DNA of 64,000 nucleotides from Acidobacteriaceae bacterium (GCA_003134655.1 PLBY01000042.1:1-64000), one strand, 5' to 3'. Counted from the first letter of the stretch, positions 1 to 9,400 are shown. Numbers and translations are program-made. The notes: generated by a model from the letters alone, not told the origin.

Positions 1-24
1 GCGGTCTCTTTAGCCCCTGAGGTG

Positions 25-1071
25 TTAGTTCAAGAAGTACTGCCGATAAAGCGTATCTCTCTGAGCCGGACGGAACCCCGCATCGCGAATAATCCGCCGC
101 AACTCTTCTTCGGTCGTGCAGTTAGTCACGCCCGCGGCGCGCACCACGTTCTCTTCGAGCATCACCGAGCCCACGTCGTTCCCGCCAAAGCGGAGCCCCA
201 TCTGGCAGACCTTCAATCCTTGCGTCACCCAACTCGACTGCACGTTGAGGAAGTTCGAAAGATACAGGCGCGAGATGGCCAGCACTTTCAAGTAGTCGAC
301 CGCCGTAGCCTCGTCCCAGTGCCGTCCGCCCAGTGCAGTGTTCTGTGGTTGAAAACTCCACGGGATAAACGCCGTGAACCCGCCTGTCTCTTCCTGCAAT
401 TCATACAGCCGCTGAAAGTGGTTGACCAGGTTCTCGTAGTTCTCGCCCACACCGAACATCATGGTCGCTGTCGTGCGCATTCCGATCTGGTGCGCGGTCC
501 GATGCACGTTGAGCCAGTCGTCGGTCAGGCACTTCAGCCGCGCAATCTTGTAGCGCACTTCATCGTCCAGCACTTCCGCCCCGCCGCCGGGAATCGAATC
601 GAGCCCTGCGTCACGCAACCGCAGAATCGTGTCGCGAATCGAGAGCGAACTGTATTCCGCAATCGCAATGATCTCCGACGCCGAATAGCAGTGCAGATGC
701 ACCTGCGGAAAGCGCTCCTTGATCCCGCGCAGCATCTTCTCGTGCCAGTCAATCTTCAGGTCGGGATGAAGTCCTCCCTGCATCAGCACACCAGTTCCGC
801 CGAGTTCGACGGTCTCGCGGATCTTTTCGTAGATCGTGTCGAAGTTGAGAATGTACCCTTCCTTCGCCGCCGGCCCTTTCAGCGGCCGGTAAAACGCGCA
901 GAAGGTGCAGTACTCGGTGCAGAAGTTCGTGTAGTTAATGTTGCGGTCGATGATGTAGGTCACGACTCCCTCGGGGTGCAGCTTGCGCCGCACCGCATCG
1001 GCCTCCATCCCAATGCCGATCAGGTCATCGGACTCAAACATCTCCAGCGCTTGTGCCTTAGTCAGGGACAT
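25..1071 (-). CDS. mqnC: Cyclic dehypoxanthinyl futalosine synthase (radical SAM)
   Basis: 348 aa radical SAM enzyme of the futalosine menaquinone pathway; the family cyclises dehypoxanthine futalosine to the cyclic form. The 4Fe-4S/SAM motif CxxxCxxC is visible at Cys51, Cys55 and Cys58, followed by an aromatic residue, and the downstream GGLHP segment and full length fit MqnC rather than the related MqnE. The ATG at 1071 is the natural start. The neighbour upstream is divergent. mqnD and mqnA are also in the window (about 14.2 and 20.8 kb) but not in one operon. The next gene beyond the left edge is not visible. The family call is secure; MqnC versus MqnE is slightly less so. Confidence 0.93.
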   Translation of the reverse strand: MSLTKAQALEMFESDDLIGIGMEADAVRRKLHPEGVVTYIIDRNINYTNFCTEYCTFCAFYRPLKGPAAKEGYILNFDTIYEKIRETVELGGTGVLMQGGLHPDLKIDWHEKMLRGIKERFPQVHLHCYSASEIIAIAEYSSLSIRDTILRLRDAGLDSIPGGGAEVLDDEVRYKIARLKCLTDDWLNVHRTAHQIGMRTTATMMFGVGENYENLVNHFQRLYELQEETGGFTAFIPWSFQPQNTALGGRHWDEATAVDYLKVLAISRLYLSNFLNVQSSWVTQGLKVCQMGLRFGGNDVGSVMLEENVVRAAGVTNCTTEEELRRIIRDAGFRPAQRDTLYRQYFLN

Positions 1072-1275
1072 GTGTGCTCACAGAACCTGCTTTGATTTTA
1101 GCGGAGCAGGACCGGTAACGTCCAAAATTTGCCCGAAGGTCCATTAGTTGCATAGGACGAACGGGATCACGCTAATTGTCAGTTTCTAAGCCACAATGGG
1201 CTCACTCTTGGAAAGTCCACCCCGCCAGTAACGCTGCCGACTTTCCGGTAAGCGTCCGGGGCCAAAGGAAAAGTC

Positions 1276-2391
1276 ATGAAAACGCATCGCTCGGTCCGAT
1301 GGCTGGTATTCGCAGTCATGATGTTGTCCCTCGCCGCCACCACGTTCGGGCAGATCTCTGTCGGGATCTCCGTTCGTGTCGCTCCGCCTGCGCTGCCCGT
1401 TTATACCCAGCCCGTCGCCCCTGGCCCAGGCCATATGTGGACGCCGGGTTACTGGGCTTGGAATGACGATGCTGGCTACTACTGGGTACCCGGCACCTGG
1501 GTGGTAGCGCCTGTAGGCTTGTTGTGGACGCCTGGCTACTGGGGATTTTCCGAAGGGGTTTATGGATGGCATCGCGGCTATTGGGGGCCGCACATCGGCT
1601 TCTACGGCGGAGTGAACTACGGCTTCGGCTACGGTGGCGTCGGGTTTGCCGGTGGAGAATGGCGCGGACGCTCTTTCTACTACAACCGCTCGGTGACCAA
1701 CGTCACCAATGTGACAACCGTCTACAACAAGACCGTAATCGTGAACGAGAATCACGTGGCCTTCAACGGCGGCGAGGGCGGCATTGCGGCCCGCCCCACT
1801 CACGAAGAGGAAATCGCGGAGCACGACCACCACAGGGAACCTCTCGCCTCGCAAACGCATCACGAGCACATGGCCAGCCAGAACAAACAGAACTTCGCGT
1901 CCGCAAACCATGGTCGCCCCGCGATCGCGGCCACAGCCAAGCCCGGCGCATTCAGCGGGAAGGGTGTAGTGGCCGCCAAGTCTGCAGGCGCTCGGTATAA
2001 GGCCCCTGCCATGTCTCCGAAGCAGGCGCGGGGCCCGTCGACACCCGCTACGAAACATGCATCCAGCCCGGCGACGGCGAATAACAAAGGCAAGCCCGCG
2101 AACCACGCTTCCACCGCTTCGAACAAGAACAATGCGGACGGCAACAAAGCAAACAGCAGCCATCCCAACAAGCCGAACAACAAGGCTCAGACTACTGCTC
2201 ATTCGAATGAGACGGCCAAGACGTCCTCTCCTGCGCCGCATTCGTCCCATCCGTCCTCGCAACCGCACCAGAGTGCGCCGAAATCGGGCCCTACCGTCAA
2301 CCCAGTGGCACAGCACCAAAGCACTCCGAAGCCTGCACCGCAGCAGCCAAGCGCGCCGAAAGGCACGCCCAAGCATGGTAAAGGACGGTAG
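1276..2391 (+). CDS. Secreted WxxGxW-repeat protein with low-complexity tail
   Basis: 371 aa. An N-terminal signal peptide (about residues 1-26, ending near TFGQ) is followed by aromatic/glycine repeats of the WxPGxW and YxWxGxW type (about residues 52-140), as in the YXWXGXW/WXXGXW repeat families of exported proteins. A region with a run of VTNVTNVTTVYN follows, and then a long tail rich in His, Lys, Asn, Ser, Pro and Ala that is probably disordered. AAAGGA lies just upstream of the ATG. Function is unknown; an outer-surface or periplasmic location is inferred from the signal peptide. It is a single gene, divergent from mqnC, with about 200 bp between them holding both promoters. Confidence 0.8.
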   Translation: MKTHRSVRWLVFAVMMLSLAATTFGQISVGISVRVAPPALPVYTQPVAPGPGHMWTPGYWAWNDDAGYYWVPGTWVVAPVGLLWTPGYWGFSEGVYGWHRGYWGPHIGFYGGVNYGFGYGGVGFAGGEWRGRSFYYNRSVTNVTNVTTVYNKTVIVNENHVAFNGGEGGIAARPTHEEEIAEHDHHREPLASQTHHEHMASQNKQNFASANHGRPAIAATAKPGAFSGKGVVAAKSAGARYKAPAMSPKQARGPSTPATKHASSPATANNKGKPANHASTASNKNNADGNKANSSHPNKPNNKAQTTAHSNETAKTSSPAPHSSHPSSQPHQSAPKSGPTVNPVAQHQSTPKPAPQQPSAPKGTPKHGKGR

Positions 2392-2499
2392 TAGCTCAAC
2401 CATCAAATCTCCGTGGGGTTGATTTGGGCGGAGTGGCTCCGACCGGTTCGGAGTTGGATATCAACGGTCTGTTAGGTCATTAGGTTTGCGAGGGGCGAA

Positions 2500-3033
2500 T
2501 CAATGCTTCGACTTGACGACGAGCCCAGAGAGGTGTTGTTTCCAGTTGGGGTCTTTTAGAACCGAGTACTTGAACCAGATGCTGTCACCCTCGCCGTCGG
2601 TGATGCGCCTGGAGCACCACGCAAACGGATACGACTCGCCCGCGTTCCAGTGCAGCGGATAAGACTTCTCCCCTCCAACATCACTATCGCGCGTCCAATA
2701 GGCGTTCCCTTCATTGTGGCGGATCACCTCACCCACGTACGCGCCGTATTCCGCGGACAAGCCTCGAACGCTGATCGAAGATGGATTCTTCAGATAATTC
2801 TCGTGCACGCGACCGAGGATCGCATCGACCTGCTTGATTGATCCGATGCTGTAGTCCAGCGGGATGTGATCGTACTTCGCGGCGTCCGCGACCGCCTGGT
2901 CGCAGGCATAGCTGATGAACTGCTCGGTGGTCGCGAGGCTGGGATGCGTCTGCGCGTACCTCCCCTGTACCGCTTTCCACACGCCGATACTCTCGCCTAC
3001 GATTAGAACGATAATCAGCAGTTTCCGGTTCAC
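2500..3033 (-). CDS. Hypothetical membrane-anchored protein
   Basis: 177 aa from a GTG start. One N-terminal hydrophobic segment (about residues 4-18) could be a signal anchor. The rest is soluble, with scattered aromatic residues and two cysteines (about residues 49 and 140). I do not recognise a family. No strong Shine-Dalgarno is visible. It is convergent with the WxxGxW gene and isolated on its other side by a 425 bp gap containing repeat fragments and the next operon's promoter. Codon use resembles its neighbours, so it is likely a real gene. Confidence 0.6.
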   Translation of the reverse strand: MNRKLLIIVLIVGESIGVWKAVQGRYAQTHPSLATTEQFISYACDQAVADAAKYDHIPLDYSIGSIKQVDAILGRVHENYLKNPSSISVRGLSAEYGAYVGEVIRHNEGNAYWTRDSDVGGEKSYPLHWNAGESYPFAWCSRRITDGEGDSIWFKYSVLKDPNWKQHLSGLVVKSKH

Positions 3034-3191
3034 ATCAGGAGTCTGGCGGAGAGCCCGGAGAAACTCCAGTTACCAAGGTCAGACTCACCTTACTGGCCCG
3101 GGCCTTTGACTCGCTTCGCTTGCTCGGGGCAGGCTCAAGAGCAGAAGTCGGGCCTTCCCGGTCTTTCCTCAAAAACGGTGGTGATGGCGTG

Positions 3192-3244
3192 GATAGACAG
3201 CCGAGCTTCGCTCGGCCGGACAACCGGGGCGGCTGTCCCCACAT
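3192..3244. repeat. Degenerate copy of the GTGGGGACAGCC-type palindromic repeat
   Basis: A small hairpin (GCCGAGCTTCGCTCGGC) is followed at 3229-3244 by GCGGCTGTCCCCACAT, which matches the inner-to-outer end of the terminal repeat of the complete element at 46064-46186. Only one end is recognisable here. It lies in the gap between the hypothetical gene and the TetR operon. Confidence 0.6.
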
Positions 3245-3365
3245 GAACATTGCGTGATACAAGACCGACGCTCCCGGATCGCTCCCCACCCTTTCGCAAA
3301 AAGCGCGAAAGGATGGGCCACCCCGGTCCTGCGTTCCCGTCGCTAAATCGTTGACACCTTTGTAT

Positions 3366-3432
3366 TTGAACGTGTTCAACTTTCTCCTTGACGCCCGGGA
3401 GCCGGCGCTATATTGATTTTGAACACGTTCAA
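3366..3432 (+). promoter_or_regulatory. Promoter with twin palindromic operators (likely TetR autoregulation)
   Basis: Two 14 bp near-palindromes, TTGAACGTGTTCAA (3366-3379) and its exact reverse complement TTGAACACGTTCAA (3419-3432), are spaced 53 bp centre to centre, about five helical turns. Between them are a -35 like TTGACG (3388-3393) and a -10 like TATATT (3409-3414), with a short 15 bp spacer. The second site covers the expected transcription start. The operon downstream encodes a TetR regulator as its third gene, so binding by that protein is a strong inference, not proven. Confidence 0.75.
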
Positions 3433-3458
3433 CATACTGAAAAGGGAGGGAGCACCAT

Positions 3459-3887
3459 ATGAATACCGCCAACAACATCATCGTCGCCACCTACCTGGTT
3501 TATGTGCTGATCAGCGTCTCTCTGACCATCTGGCTTGCCCGCACCCTGTACAAGCGGGGCGCCATTTTCCTGGTTGACGCCTTTCACGGCAACGCGGAAC
3601 TCGCCGACTCCGTCAACCACCTGCTCGTCGTGGGCTTCTATCTCATCAACATCGGCTTCGTCTCTCTCGCGCTGAAGACGGCCGACACCATCAACACCTC
3701 ACGCGCCGCCATCGAACTGCTCAGCGACAAGATGGGGATGGTGCTGATGATCCTCGGCGGCATGCACTTCTTCAACCTCTACGTCTTCTCCCGCATCCGC
3801 AAAAGTGCGCGGATCGCACACGGCCCGCTGGTGCCAACTCCGCCAGTCGCGCCGGACGCCGTGCTCAAGGTTGCGATTCCCCGCTGA
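3459..3887 (+). CDS. Small multi-pass membrane protein, first gene of TetR operon
   Basis: 142 aa with three clear hydrophobic helices (about residues 5-28, 50-70 and 88-108) and a proline-rich, positively charged C-terminus. A strong ribosome site (GGGAGGGA) precedes the ATG. No family recognised. It leads an operon with a DUF393 protein, a TetR regulator and an atypical SDR, under the twin-operator promoter immediately upstream. The context suggests an inducible envelope or redox function, but the substrate is unknown. Confidence 0.75.
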   Translation: MNTANNIIVATYLVYVLISVSLTIWLARTLYKRGAIFLVDAFHGNAELADSVNHLLVVGFYLINIGFVSLALKTADTINTSRAAIELLSDKMGMVLMILGGMHFFNLYVFSRIRKSARIAHGPLVPTPPVAPDAVLKVAIPR

Positions 3888-3941
3888 GTGTTTGCAGCGG
3901 AGCTCGATGCGAAGTGGACGTGAAGGAGAGGAGGTACGCAT

Positions 3942-4406
3942 ATGCAGAAGCTCTACGTGCTGTACGATCCGAAGTGCGAGATATGCCGGCGCTTGAAAGA
4001 CTGGATACTGGTGCAGCGCTCATGGATCGGCATCGCCGTGTTGGAAGCCGGCTCCGAGAAAGCCCGGCGGCTGTTTCCGGAACTGGAGCAGATTGCCACT
4101 AAAGACGATCTGGCCGTGATCAGCGATGAAGGCGCGGTGTACCTCAACAACCTCGCCTGGATCATGGTGCTCTACGCGATGGTCGAGTACCGCGACTGGG
4201 CGGCCCGGCTCACGCATCCGATCTTGGCGCCGCTGGCCCGGCAGGCATTCGCCGCATTGTCCAAGAACCGCCGCCGTCTGTCGAGCTGGCTGAGTACGGA
4301 AGATCCGGAAGTGATTGCCGGCGAACTGCGCCAGGTCGAACTCGAGCCTTGTGCCCTGCCCGCCGGCAACGCGCCGGTGTCGACCGTGCGGGAGTACCTG
4401 CAATGA
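3942..4406 (+). CDS. DUF393 (DCC family) thiol-disulfide oxidoreductase-like protein
   Basis: 154 aa. The N-terminus has the thioredoxin-like beta strand LYVLYDPKCEICRRL with a CxxC pair (Cys12, Cys15) in place of the more usual DxxCxxC layout, and the C-terminal half is helical, as in DUF393 proteins. A strong GAGAGGAGGT ribosome site precedes the start. Its stop overlaps the TetR start by ATGA, so the two are probably translationally coupled. A redox role is known only loosely for the family; the partner protein is not identified. Confidence 0.75.
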   Translation: MQKLYVLYDPKCEICRRLKDWILVQRSWIGIAVLEAGSEKARRLFPELEQIATKDDLAVISDEGAVYLNNLAWIMVLYAMVEYRDWAARLTHPILAPLARQAFAALSKNRRRLSSWLSTEDPEVIAGELRQVELEPCALPAGNAPVSTVREYLQ

Positions 4407-5086
4407 CGACCGTGACTCTAAAGCCGAGGACCACCGCGCGCGCGGAAGACACGCGCCGCAAGATCTACGAAGCCGCGATGGAACTGTTCCGCGAGAAGGG
4501 TTTCGAACCGACCACCATGCGCGACATCGCAGCCAAGGCCGGCGTGGCCCTCGGCGGCGCCTATTACTATTTCTCCTCCAAAGACGCCATCGTGCTCGCC
4601 TTCTACAGCGAGATGCAGACCACCAGCAACGAGCCTGTGCTCCAAGCCCTGGCGGGACACAAGAAGCTGAAGGACCGGATTCGCTGCATCCTCGAAAAAC
4701 GCTTGGAGTTGCTGGAACCGAACCGCAAGTTCTGCGCTGCTCTCTTCCGTCATGCGCCTGATGGGGCCGACCCGCTCTCCCCTTTCAGCGACGAGACGCG
4801 TCCCATCCGCGAAGGAGCGATCGAGCACATGCGCATCGCGGTAGAAGGCAGCGACGCCAAAGTGCCGCCGGACCTGCAACCGCGCCTGCCCTACCTGCTC
4901 TGGCTGTACCAGATGGCGCTGATCATGTTCTGGCTCTACGATCGTTCTCCCAACCAAGAGAAGACTCAACGGCTGATGGAGAAGAGCCTGGGGCTGCTCG
5001 TAAACCTGCTGCGCATCTCCACATTGCCGCTCATGAAACCGCTGCGGAAGGCCGTGCTGGACCTCGTGGAAAACGAAGGAGACTAA
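4403..5086 (+). CDS. TetR/AcrR family transcriptional regulator
   Basis: 227 aa from the ATG at 4403, which overlaps the previous stop by 4 bp. An earlier in-frame start at 4349 would only extend into the upstream gene. The N-terminal helix-turn-helix (about residues 37-57, TTMRDIAAKAGVALGGAYYYF) is classic TetR, and the C-terminal ligand domain is helical. The gene lies third in an operon whose promoter carries two inverted 14 bp palindromes, so it most likely represses its own operon. The inducer is unknown. Confidence 0.93.
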   Translation: MTTVTLKPRTTARAEDTRRKIYEAAMELFREKGFEPTTMRDIAAKAGVALGGAYYYFSSKDAIVLAFYSEMQTTSNEPVLQALAGHKKLKDRIRCILEKRLELLEPNRKFCAALFRHAPDGADPLSPFSDETRPIREGAIEHMRIAVEGSDAKVPPDLQPRLPYLLWLYQMALIMFWLYDRSPNQEKTQRLMEKSLGLLVNLLRISTLPLMKPLRKAVLDLVENEGD

Positions 5087-5101
5087 GTCGAAAGGAGCAG
5101 C

Positions 5102-6085
5102 ATGCAGGACGAGAGAGTCCCAATGGGTACAGTCGCCCTAACCGGAGCATTCAGCTACACAGGCAAGTACGCGACGCGACTTCTGCTCGACTGCGGATAT
5201 CGCGTGCGCACCCTGACGTACCATCCCGACCGGGAGAATCCTTTCGGCGATAGAGTCCAAGTCTTTCCTTATCGCTTTGAGGATCCCGACGGGCTCAGCC
5301 AGACTCTTCGCGGCGCATCGACTCTGATCAATACCTACTGGGTGCGGTTCCCGCGCGGAAAATCCACCTTCGAGAGGGCCGTTCAAAACACGCGCACCCT
5401 GATTACCGCTGCAAAGAACGCCGGGGTCAAACGCATCGTGCACGTAAGCATCGCGAACCCATCGACCGACTCTCCTCTTGGCTACTACCGCGGGAAGGCC
5501 GAACTGGAACAGGTCGTGATCGACTCCGGCCTTTCCTACACAATCTTGCGGCCGACGGTAATCTTCGGAACCGAAGACATCCTCATCAACAACATCGCCT
5601 GGTTCGTGCGCCACTTCCCCGTTTTCGGCATTCCCGGAAATGGTCGATACCGCGTTCGTCCGATCTATGTCGAGGACATGGCTCGACTTGTCGTCGACTC
5701 CGTGGATCAGTCGGGAAACTCTGTGCTCAATGCGATCGGCCCCGAAACTTTCACGTTCGAGGAGTTGGTGAAGCTCATTGCGCAACAAGTAGGGAGTTCG
5801 GTCCGTCTCGTTCACCTGCCAATGACGCTGGCATACCTTTGCACGTTGGTGAGCGGGTGGTTTGTTGGAGACACCATTCTTACCTGGGAGGAATATCAGG
5901 GATTGATGGGCGACCTTCTCGCCCCCGCCGGAACTTCTTCGGGGCAGACTCGCCTGAGCCAATGGCTGGCCGACAACCGTGAGCGAGTTGGTACGCGGTA
6001 TGCCTCGGAGGTGGCGCGTCACTACAAGACGGACGCCAAAGTGGAGGCATCAATCTTGTCTCGGAAGCACCAAAATGCGGTTTGA
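5102..6085 (+). CDS. Atypical SDR / NmrA-like NAD(P)-binding protein (NDUFA9-like)
   Basis: 327 aa. An N-terminal Rossmann motif TGAFSYTGKY, then HVSIANP and YYRGKAELE (a YxxxK-like pair) and RPTVIFG, mark an atypical short-chain dehydrogenase of the kind related to complex I NDUFA9. An AAAGGAG ribosome site precedes the ATG at 5102; a second ATG at 5123 is also possible. It lies 15 bp after the TetR gene and is likely co-transcribed with it. nuoB, a complex I subunit, follows 54 bp later. The family is secure; the substrate is unknown. Confidence 0.8.
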   Translation: MQDERVPMGTVALTGAFSYTGKYATRLLLDCGYRVRTLTYHPDRENPFGDRVQVFPYRFEDPDGLSQTLRGASTLINTYWVRFPRGKSTFERAVQNTRTLITAAKNAGVKRIVHVSIANPSTDSPLGYYRGKAELEQVVIDSGLSYTILRPTVIFGTEDILINNIAWFVRHFPVFGIPGNGRYRVRPIYVEDMARLVVDSVDQSGNSVLNAIGPETFTFEELVKLIAQQVGSSVRLVHLPMTLAYLCTLVSGWFVGDTILTWEEYQGLMGDLLAPAGTSSGQTRLSQWLADNRERVGTRYASEVARHYKTDAKVEASILSRKHQNAV

Positions 6086-6139
6086 CACCTTCCACTGGCT
6101 TACCTAGACTGCCTGTGTAGAGCTTCGCGAGGACTATTC

Positions 6140-6700
<561 letters not shown>

Positions 6701-6768
6701 CTGTCAGCCGTCAGCCATCAGCTGTCAGCAAATCAGATCCGTGTGGGGACAGCCGCCTTCGGCTGTCC
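6701..6768. repeat. Heptamer array plus one end of the GTGGGGACAGCC repeat
   Basis: Directly after the nuoB stop (about 6702-6728) is an array of CAGCCGT/CAGCCAT/CAGCTGT-type heptamers. At 6742-6768 is a copy of the terminal repeat of the 46 kb element (TGTGGGGACAGCCGCC and onward), followed by a GCCGAGCGCAGCTCGGC hairpin. An apparent upstream start of the next gene (6743) falls inside this repeat and is therefore disfavoured. Confidence 0.7.
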
Positions 6769-6817
6769 GCCGAGCGCAGCTCGGCAGCCCTTACTGTTGC
6801 GAGATGTTGCGAGCCAG

Positions 6818-7192
6818 ATGATTGAGAGCGGTGACATCATCGCCATCTCGGAAGGCGTGCTGCTGGCCGGCACTTGGGCGTGGGTCCTTCGGGCCAAGCG
6901 CGCGTGGTCCGGATGGCGGGAGAAGTCGGCGCTCTCGGGCTTTCTGTGCGCGACGATCTCTGTAGTGTGTGACATGGTCCTCACCGTCGTAATGCACTTT
7001 CGCGGCGACAACACATTTGCGACGCTCTTCATAGTCGCAGTTGTGGCAGGACTCTTGTTAGGAACAGCCGGTATCGTTCTAGGTTTCTTAGGAAAAGGAA
7101 CTCTAAAGATCCCGGCCCTCGTCTGGTCATGCGTCGTCCTGCTGTCGGTCGCGATCACCGTGGTCGGTACCATGCAGACGATGACCCAATAG
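6818..7192 (+). CDS. Hypothetical membrane protein
   Basis: About 124 aa from the ATG at 6818, chosen because a start at 6743 would lie in a dispersed repeat. Four hydrophobic stretches are visible (about residues 8-25, 40-60, 70-92 and 98-120). No conserved motif recognised and the ribosome site is weak. It precedes the Rieske and YdjM-like genes in the same direction with short gaps, so it may share a transcript. The overall pattern resembles small uncharacterised integral membrane proteins. Confidence 0.55.
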   Translation: MIESGDIIAISEGVLLAGTWAWVLRAKRAWSGWREKSALSGFLCATISVVCDMVLTVVMHFRGDNTFATLFIVAVVAGLLLGTAGIVLGFLGKGTLKIPALVWSCVVLLSVAITVVGTMQTMTQ

Positions 7193-7230
7193 TTGTAACC
7201 GGCGTCTTGACTGTGTGACATTAAACCATC

Positions 7231-7539
7231 ATGCCAACTTTCGTCAGACTAGCGTTCCAATCCGAACTCCCCGCCGCCGATACCGCTAAGGAATTCCCTT
7301 GTGGCGACAAGATGATCTGCGTCGCCAACGTGAACGGGACTTACAGTGCCATGGACAACGTCTGCCTGCACCGCGGTGGCCCGCTCGGCGAGGGCATGAT
7401 CGAAAACGGCAAGGTCGTATGCCCCTGGCATGGCTGGGCATGGGACCCAAAAACCGGCGAAGCTGCCCACAACGCGAACGCGAAGCTGGCGGTGTATCCG
7501 CTCAAGATTGAAGACGGCGACGTTCTCGTCGAAGTGTAA
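7231..7539 (+). CDS. Rieske [2Fe-2S] ferredoxin-type protein
   Basis: 102 aa. Both halves of the Rieske cluster site are present: CxH at Cys45/His47 (CLHRGG) and CxxH at Cys64/His67 (CPWHGW). The length and the absence of a catalytic or membrane domain match the small ferredoxin component of dioxygenases or the NirD-like group, which carries electrons to a partner oxygenase or reductase. No such partner lies beside it. The next gene starts 11 bp downstream. Cytoplasmic location is inferred. Confidence 0.9.
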   Translation: MPTFVRLAFQSELPAADTAKEFPCGDKMICVANVNGTYSAMDNVCLHRGGPLGEGMIENGKVVCPWHGWAWDPKTGEAAHNANAKLAVYPLKIEDGDVLVEV

Positions 7540-7550
7540 GCTGGACGATC

Positions 7551-8123
7551 ATGAGCCCGGTCACGCACTTCCTGAGCGGATGGGTCCTTGCCAACTGCGC
7601 CAAGTTGGATCGCAAAGATCGCGCCCTCGTCACACTCGCGTGCGTCATACCGGATATCGACGGCTTGGGCATCGTTCCCGAGTTGTTGACTCGCAACTCG
7701 ACTCATCCGTTGCTGTGGTTCACGCTCTACCACCATTCACTCCATAACTTAGCGTTTGGGCTGGTTGTCGCTGCACTGGCATTTGCGATCGCAACGCGAA
7801 GGTGGACGACGGGGCTGCTCGCTCTCCTGAGTTTCCATCTGCACCTGTTCGAAGACGTCCTCGGCTCGCGAGGACCGGACGGATATCAGTGGCCGATTCC
7901 CTACCTGGCGCCATTCTCCTCGTCGCTGCAGCTCACCTGGCACGGAGAGTGGAGCCTCAACGCGTGGCCCAACATAGCCCTTACGTTCATTCTGCTGATG
8001 ATCACGTTCTGGCTGGCGTGGCGGCGAGGATTCTCGCCTCTAGAAATGTTCTCCGCGAAGGCCAACGCCGCTTTCGTTGGGGCGCTGCGACGGCGCTTCC
8101 CGCGAGGAAGCGAAGCTGCCTAA
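7551..8123 (+). CDS. YdjM-like membrane-bound metal-dependent hydrolase family protein
   Basis: 190 aa. An N-terminal THFLSGW, then PDIDGLG, HHSLHNL and SFHLHLFEDVL supply the histidine/aspartate pattern of the YdjM/DUF457 inner-membrane family. There are three to four hydrophobic segments and a basic C-terminus. The biochemical activity of this family is poorly established, and the hydrolase label is by family convention. It is the last gene of the rightward set and is convergent with the DUF1501 gene 22 bp later. Confidence 0.75.
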   Translation: MSPVTHFLSGWVLANCAKLDRKDRALVTLACVIPDIDGLGIVPELLTRNSTHPLLWFTLYHHSLHNLAFGLVVAALAFAIATRRWTTGLLALLSFHLHLFEDVLGSRGPDGYQWPIPYLAPFSSSLQLTWHGEWSLNAWPNIALTFILLMITFWLAWRRGFSPLEMFSAKANAAFVGALRRRFPRGSEAA

Positions 8124-8145
8124 CTGGTGTGCTGGCGAGCGCGAG

Positions 8146-9390
8146 CTATCCCAGGACCTTCAGGAACTTCGCCGGCTGATTGTCATATCCCGGGAACACG
8201 TTGGCCAGGTTCTTGTTGCCCATGTGGCGGGCGACAGCTTCTCCGATTACCTGACGGAAGTCCGTGGTCAGGGCCAAGTCGCGGCCTTCGTAAAGTTGTG
8301 ACTGGTCGAGACCGGGCCAGCGTCCATAGACCTTGCCACCTTTCACCGGACCGCCCATGACGAACATCACGTTGGCATGACCGTGATCGGTGCCGCGGTT
8401 GCCGTTCTCGCGCGCCGTGCGGCCGAACTCCGACATGGTGACGACGACGGTGTCTTCCATCAAGTCGCCGAGATCGACCCAGAACGCGGCCAGGGATTGC
8501 GAGAAGTCGGATAGCACGTTGGCCAACTGGCCTTCGGTCGAGCCTTCGTTCACATGGTGGTCCCAGCCGCTGATGTCAGCAAACGCCACTTGCACGCCCA
8601 GGTTGGCTTTGATCAATTGCGCGAGTTGTCGTAGGCTGTCGCCGAAACGTCCTTTGGGATAGTTGGCGCCGGGAGCCGCCGAGTATTTTCCGGGATCGGC
8701 CGTCTTCAGCATCTTCACCGCATCGAAGGTCTCTTCCCCCGTACCGTGCAGCACGCTGTCGGACGAGTGATCGTACATCGCTTCAAACGCGGTGGCGGCA
8801 GGCGACGCTTTGGGATTTTTTCCGCCCACAGAAAAGTCGTTGATGTTATTCATCGCAACGGCAGGCTCGGAGCCGCTGAGGATGCGGGGCACCGACGGTC
8901 CCAGCGCAATCGCGCGAAACGGCGAGTTCTGCGGCTTCGAAGACATGCCGTGGAGCGAACGGTTGAGCCATCCGTCTTCGGTGATCTTCACGCCAGGAGT
9001 GCCTGTCTCCATGAAGTCCTGCGCATCGAAGTGCGAGCGTGTCGTGTCGGGCGATCCTGCAGCGTGAACGATGGCGAGGTGTCCCTGTTGCCAAAGGGGC
9101 TGAAATGCCGACAGAGATGGATGCAGTCCGAAGAAGCCGTTCAGATCGACTACGGACTTGCGAGGAATATTGATGCTCGGCCGCATGGCGTAGTACTGCA
9201 GTTCAGCGTAGGGCACAACGATGTTCAATCCATCCGCAGCGCCGCGCTGGAAAATGACGACCAGCCGCTTCGTGCGACCACCGTTTTCGATCGCACCGAA
9301 TGCTGCGCGCGTGAGAAAGCTTGGCACCGCCGCCGTCCCAACGACGGCCAGCGCGCTGTTGCGAAGGAAGATGCGACGCGTGATGGACAT
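8146..9390 (-). CDS. DUF1501 domain protein with Tat signal
   Basis: 414 aa. A twin-arginine signal (RRIFLRNSALAVVG at about residues 5-18) predicts export in a folded state. The body has the DUF1501 pattern (FQRGAADGLNIVVPY, DISGWDHHVNEG, MSEFGRTARENGNRGTDHG), a fold related to alkaline phosphatase/sulfatase enzymes. It follows the DUF1800 gene with 82 bp between them, filled by a perfect inverted repeat. Such pairs recur in Acidobacteriota, Planctomycetes and others, and their function is unknown. Confidence 0.9.
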   Translation of the reverse strand: MSITRRIFLRNSALAVVGTAAVPSFLTRAAFGAIENGGRTKRLVVIFQRGAADGLNIVVPYAELQYYAMRPSINIPRKSVVDLNGFFGLHPSLSAFQPLWQQGHLAIVHAAGSPDTTRSHFDAQDFMETGTPGVKITEDGWLNRSLHGMSSKPQNSPFRAIALGPSVPRILSGSEPAVAMNNINDFSVGGKNPKASPAATAFEAMYDHSSDSVLHGTGEETFDAVKMLKTADPGKYSAAPGANYPKGRFGDSLRQLAQLIKANLGVQVAFADISGWDHHVNEGSTEGQLANVLSDFSQSLAAFWVDLGDLMEDTVVVTMSEFGRTARENGNRGTDHGHANVMFVMGGPVKGGKVYGRWPGLDQSQLYEGRDLALTTDFRQVIGEAVARHMGNKNLANVFPGYDNQPAKFLKVLG

Positions 9391-9400
9391 GGAAACACTC

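Noticed and set aside
22-1095. 357-codon plus-strand frame over mqnC
   Set aside because: Antisense shadow of a well-supported radical SAM gene.
3035-3490. Minus-strand frame of 151 codons in the TetR promoter gap
   Set aside because: It overlaps the operators and start of a real gene and consists of repeat translation.
6743-6817. Longer N-terminus of the membrane protein at 6818-7192
   Set aside because: The added codons are translated from a dispersed palindromic repeat.
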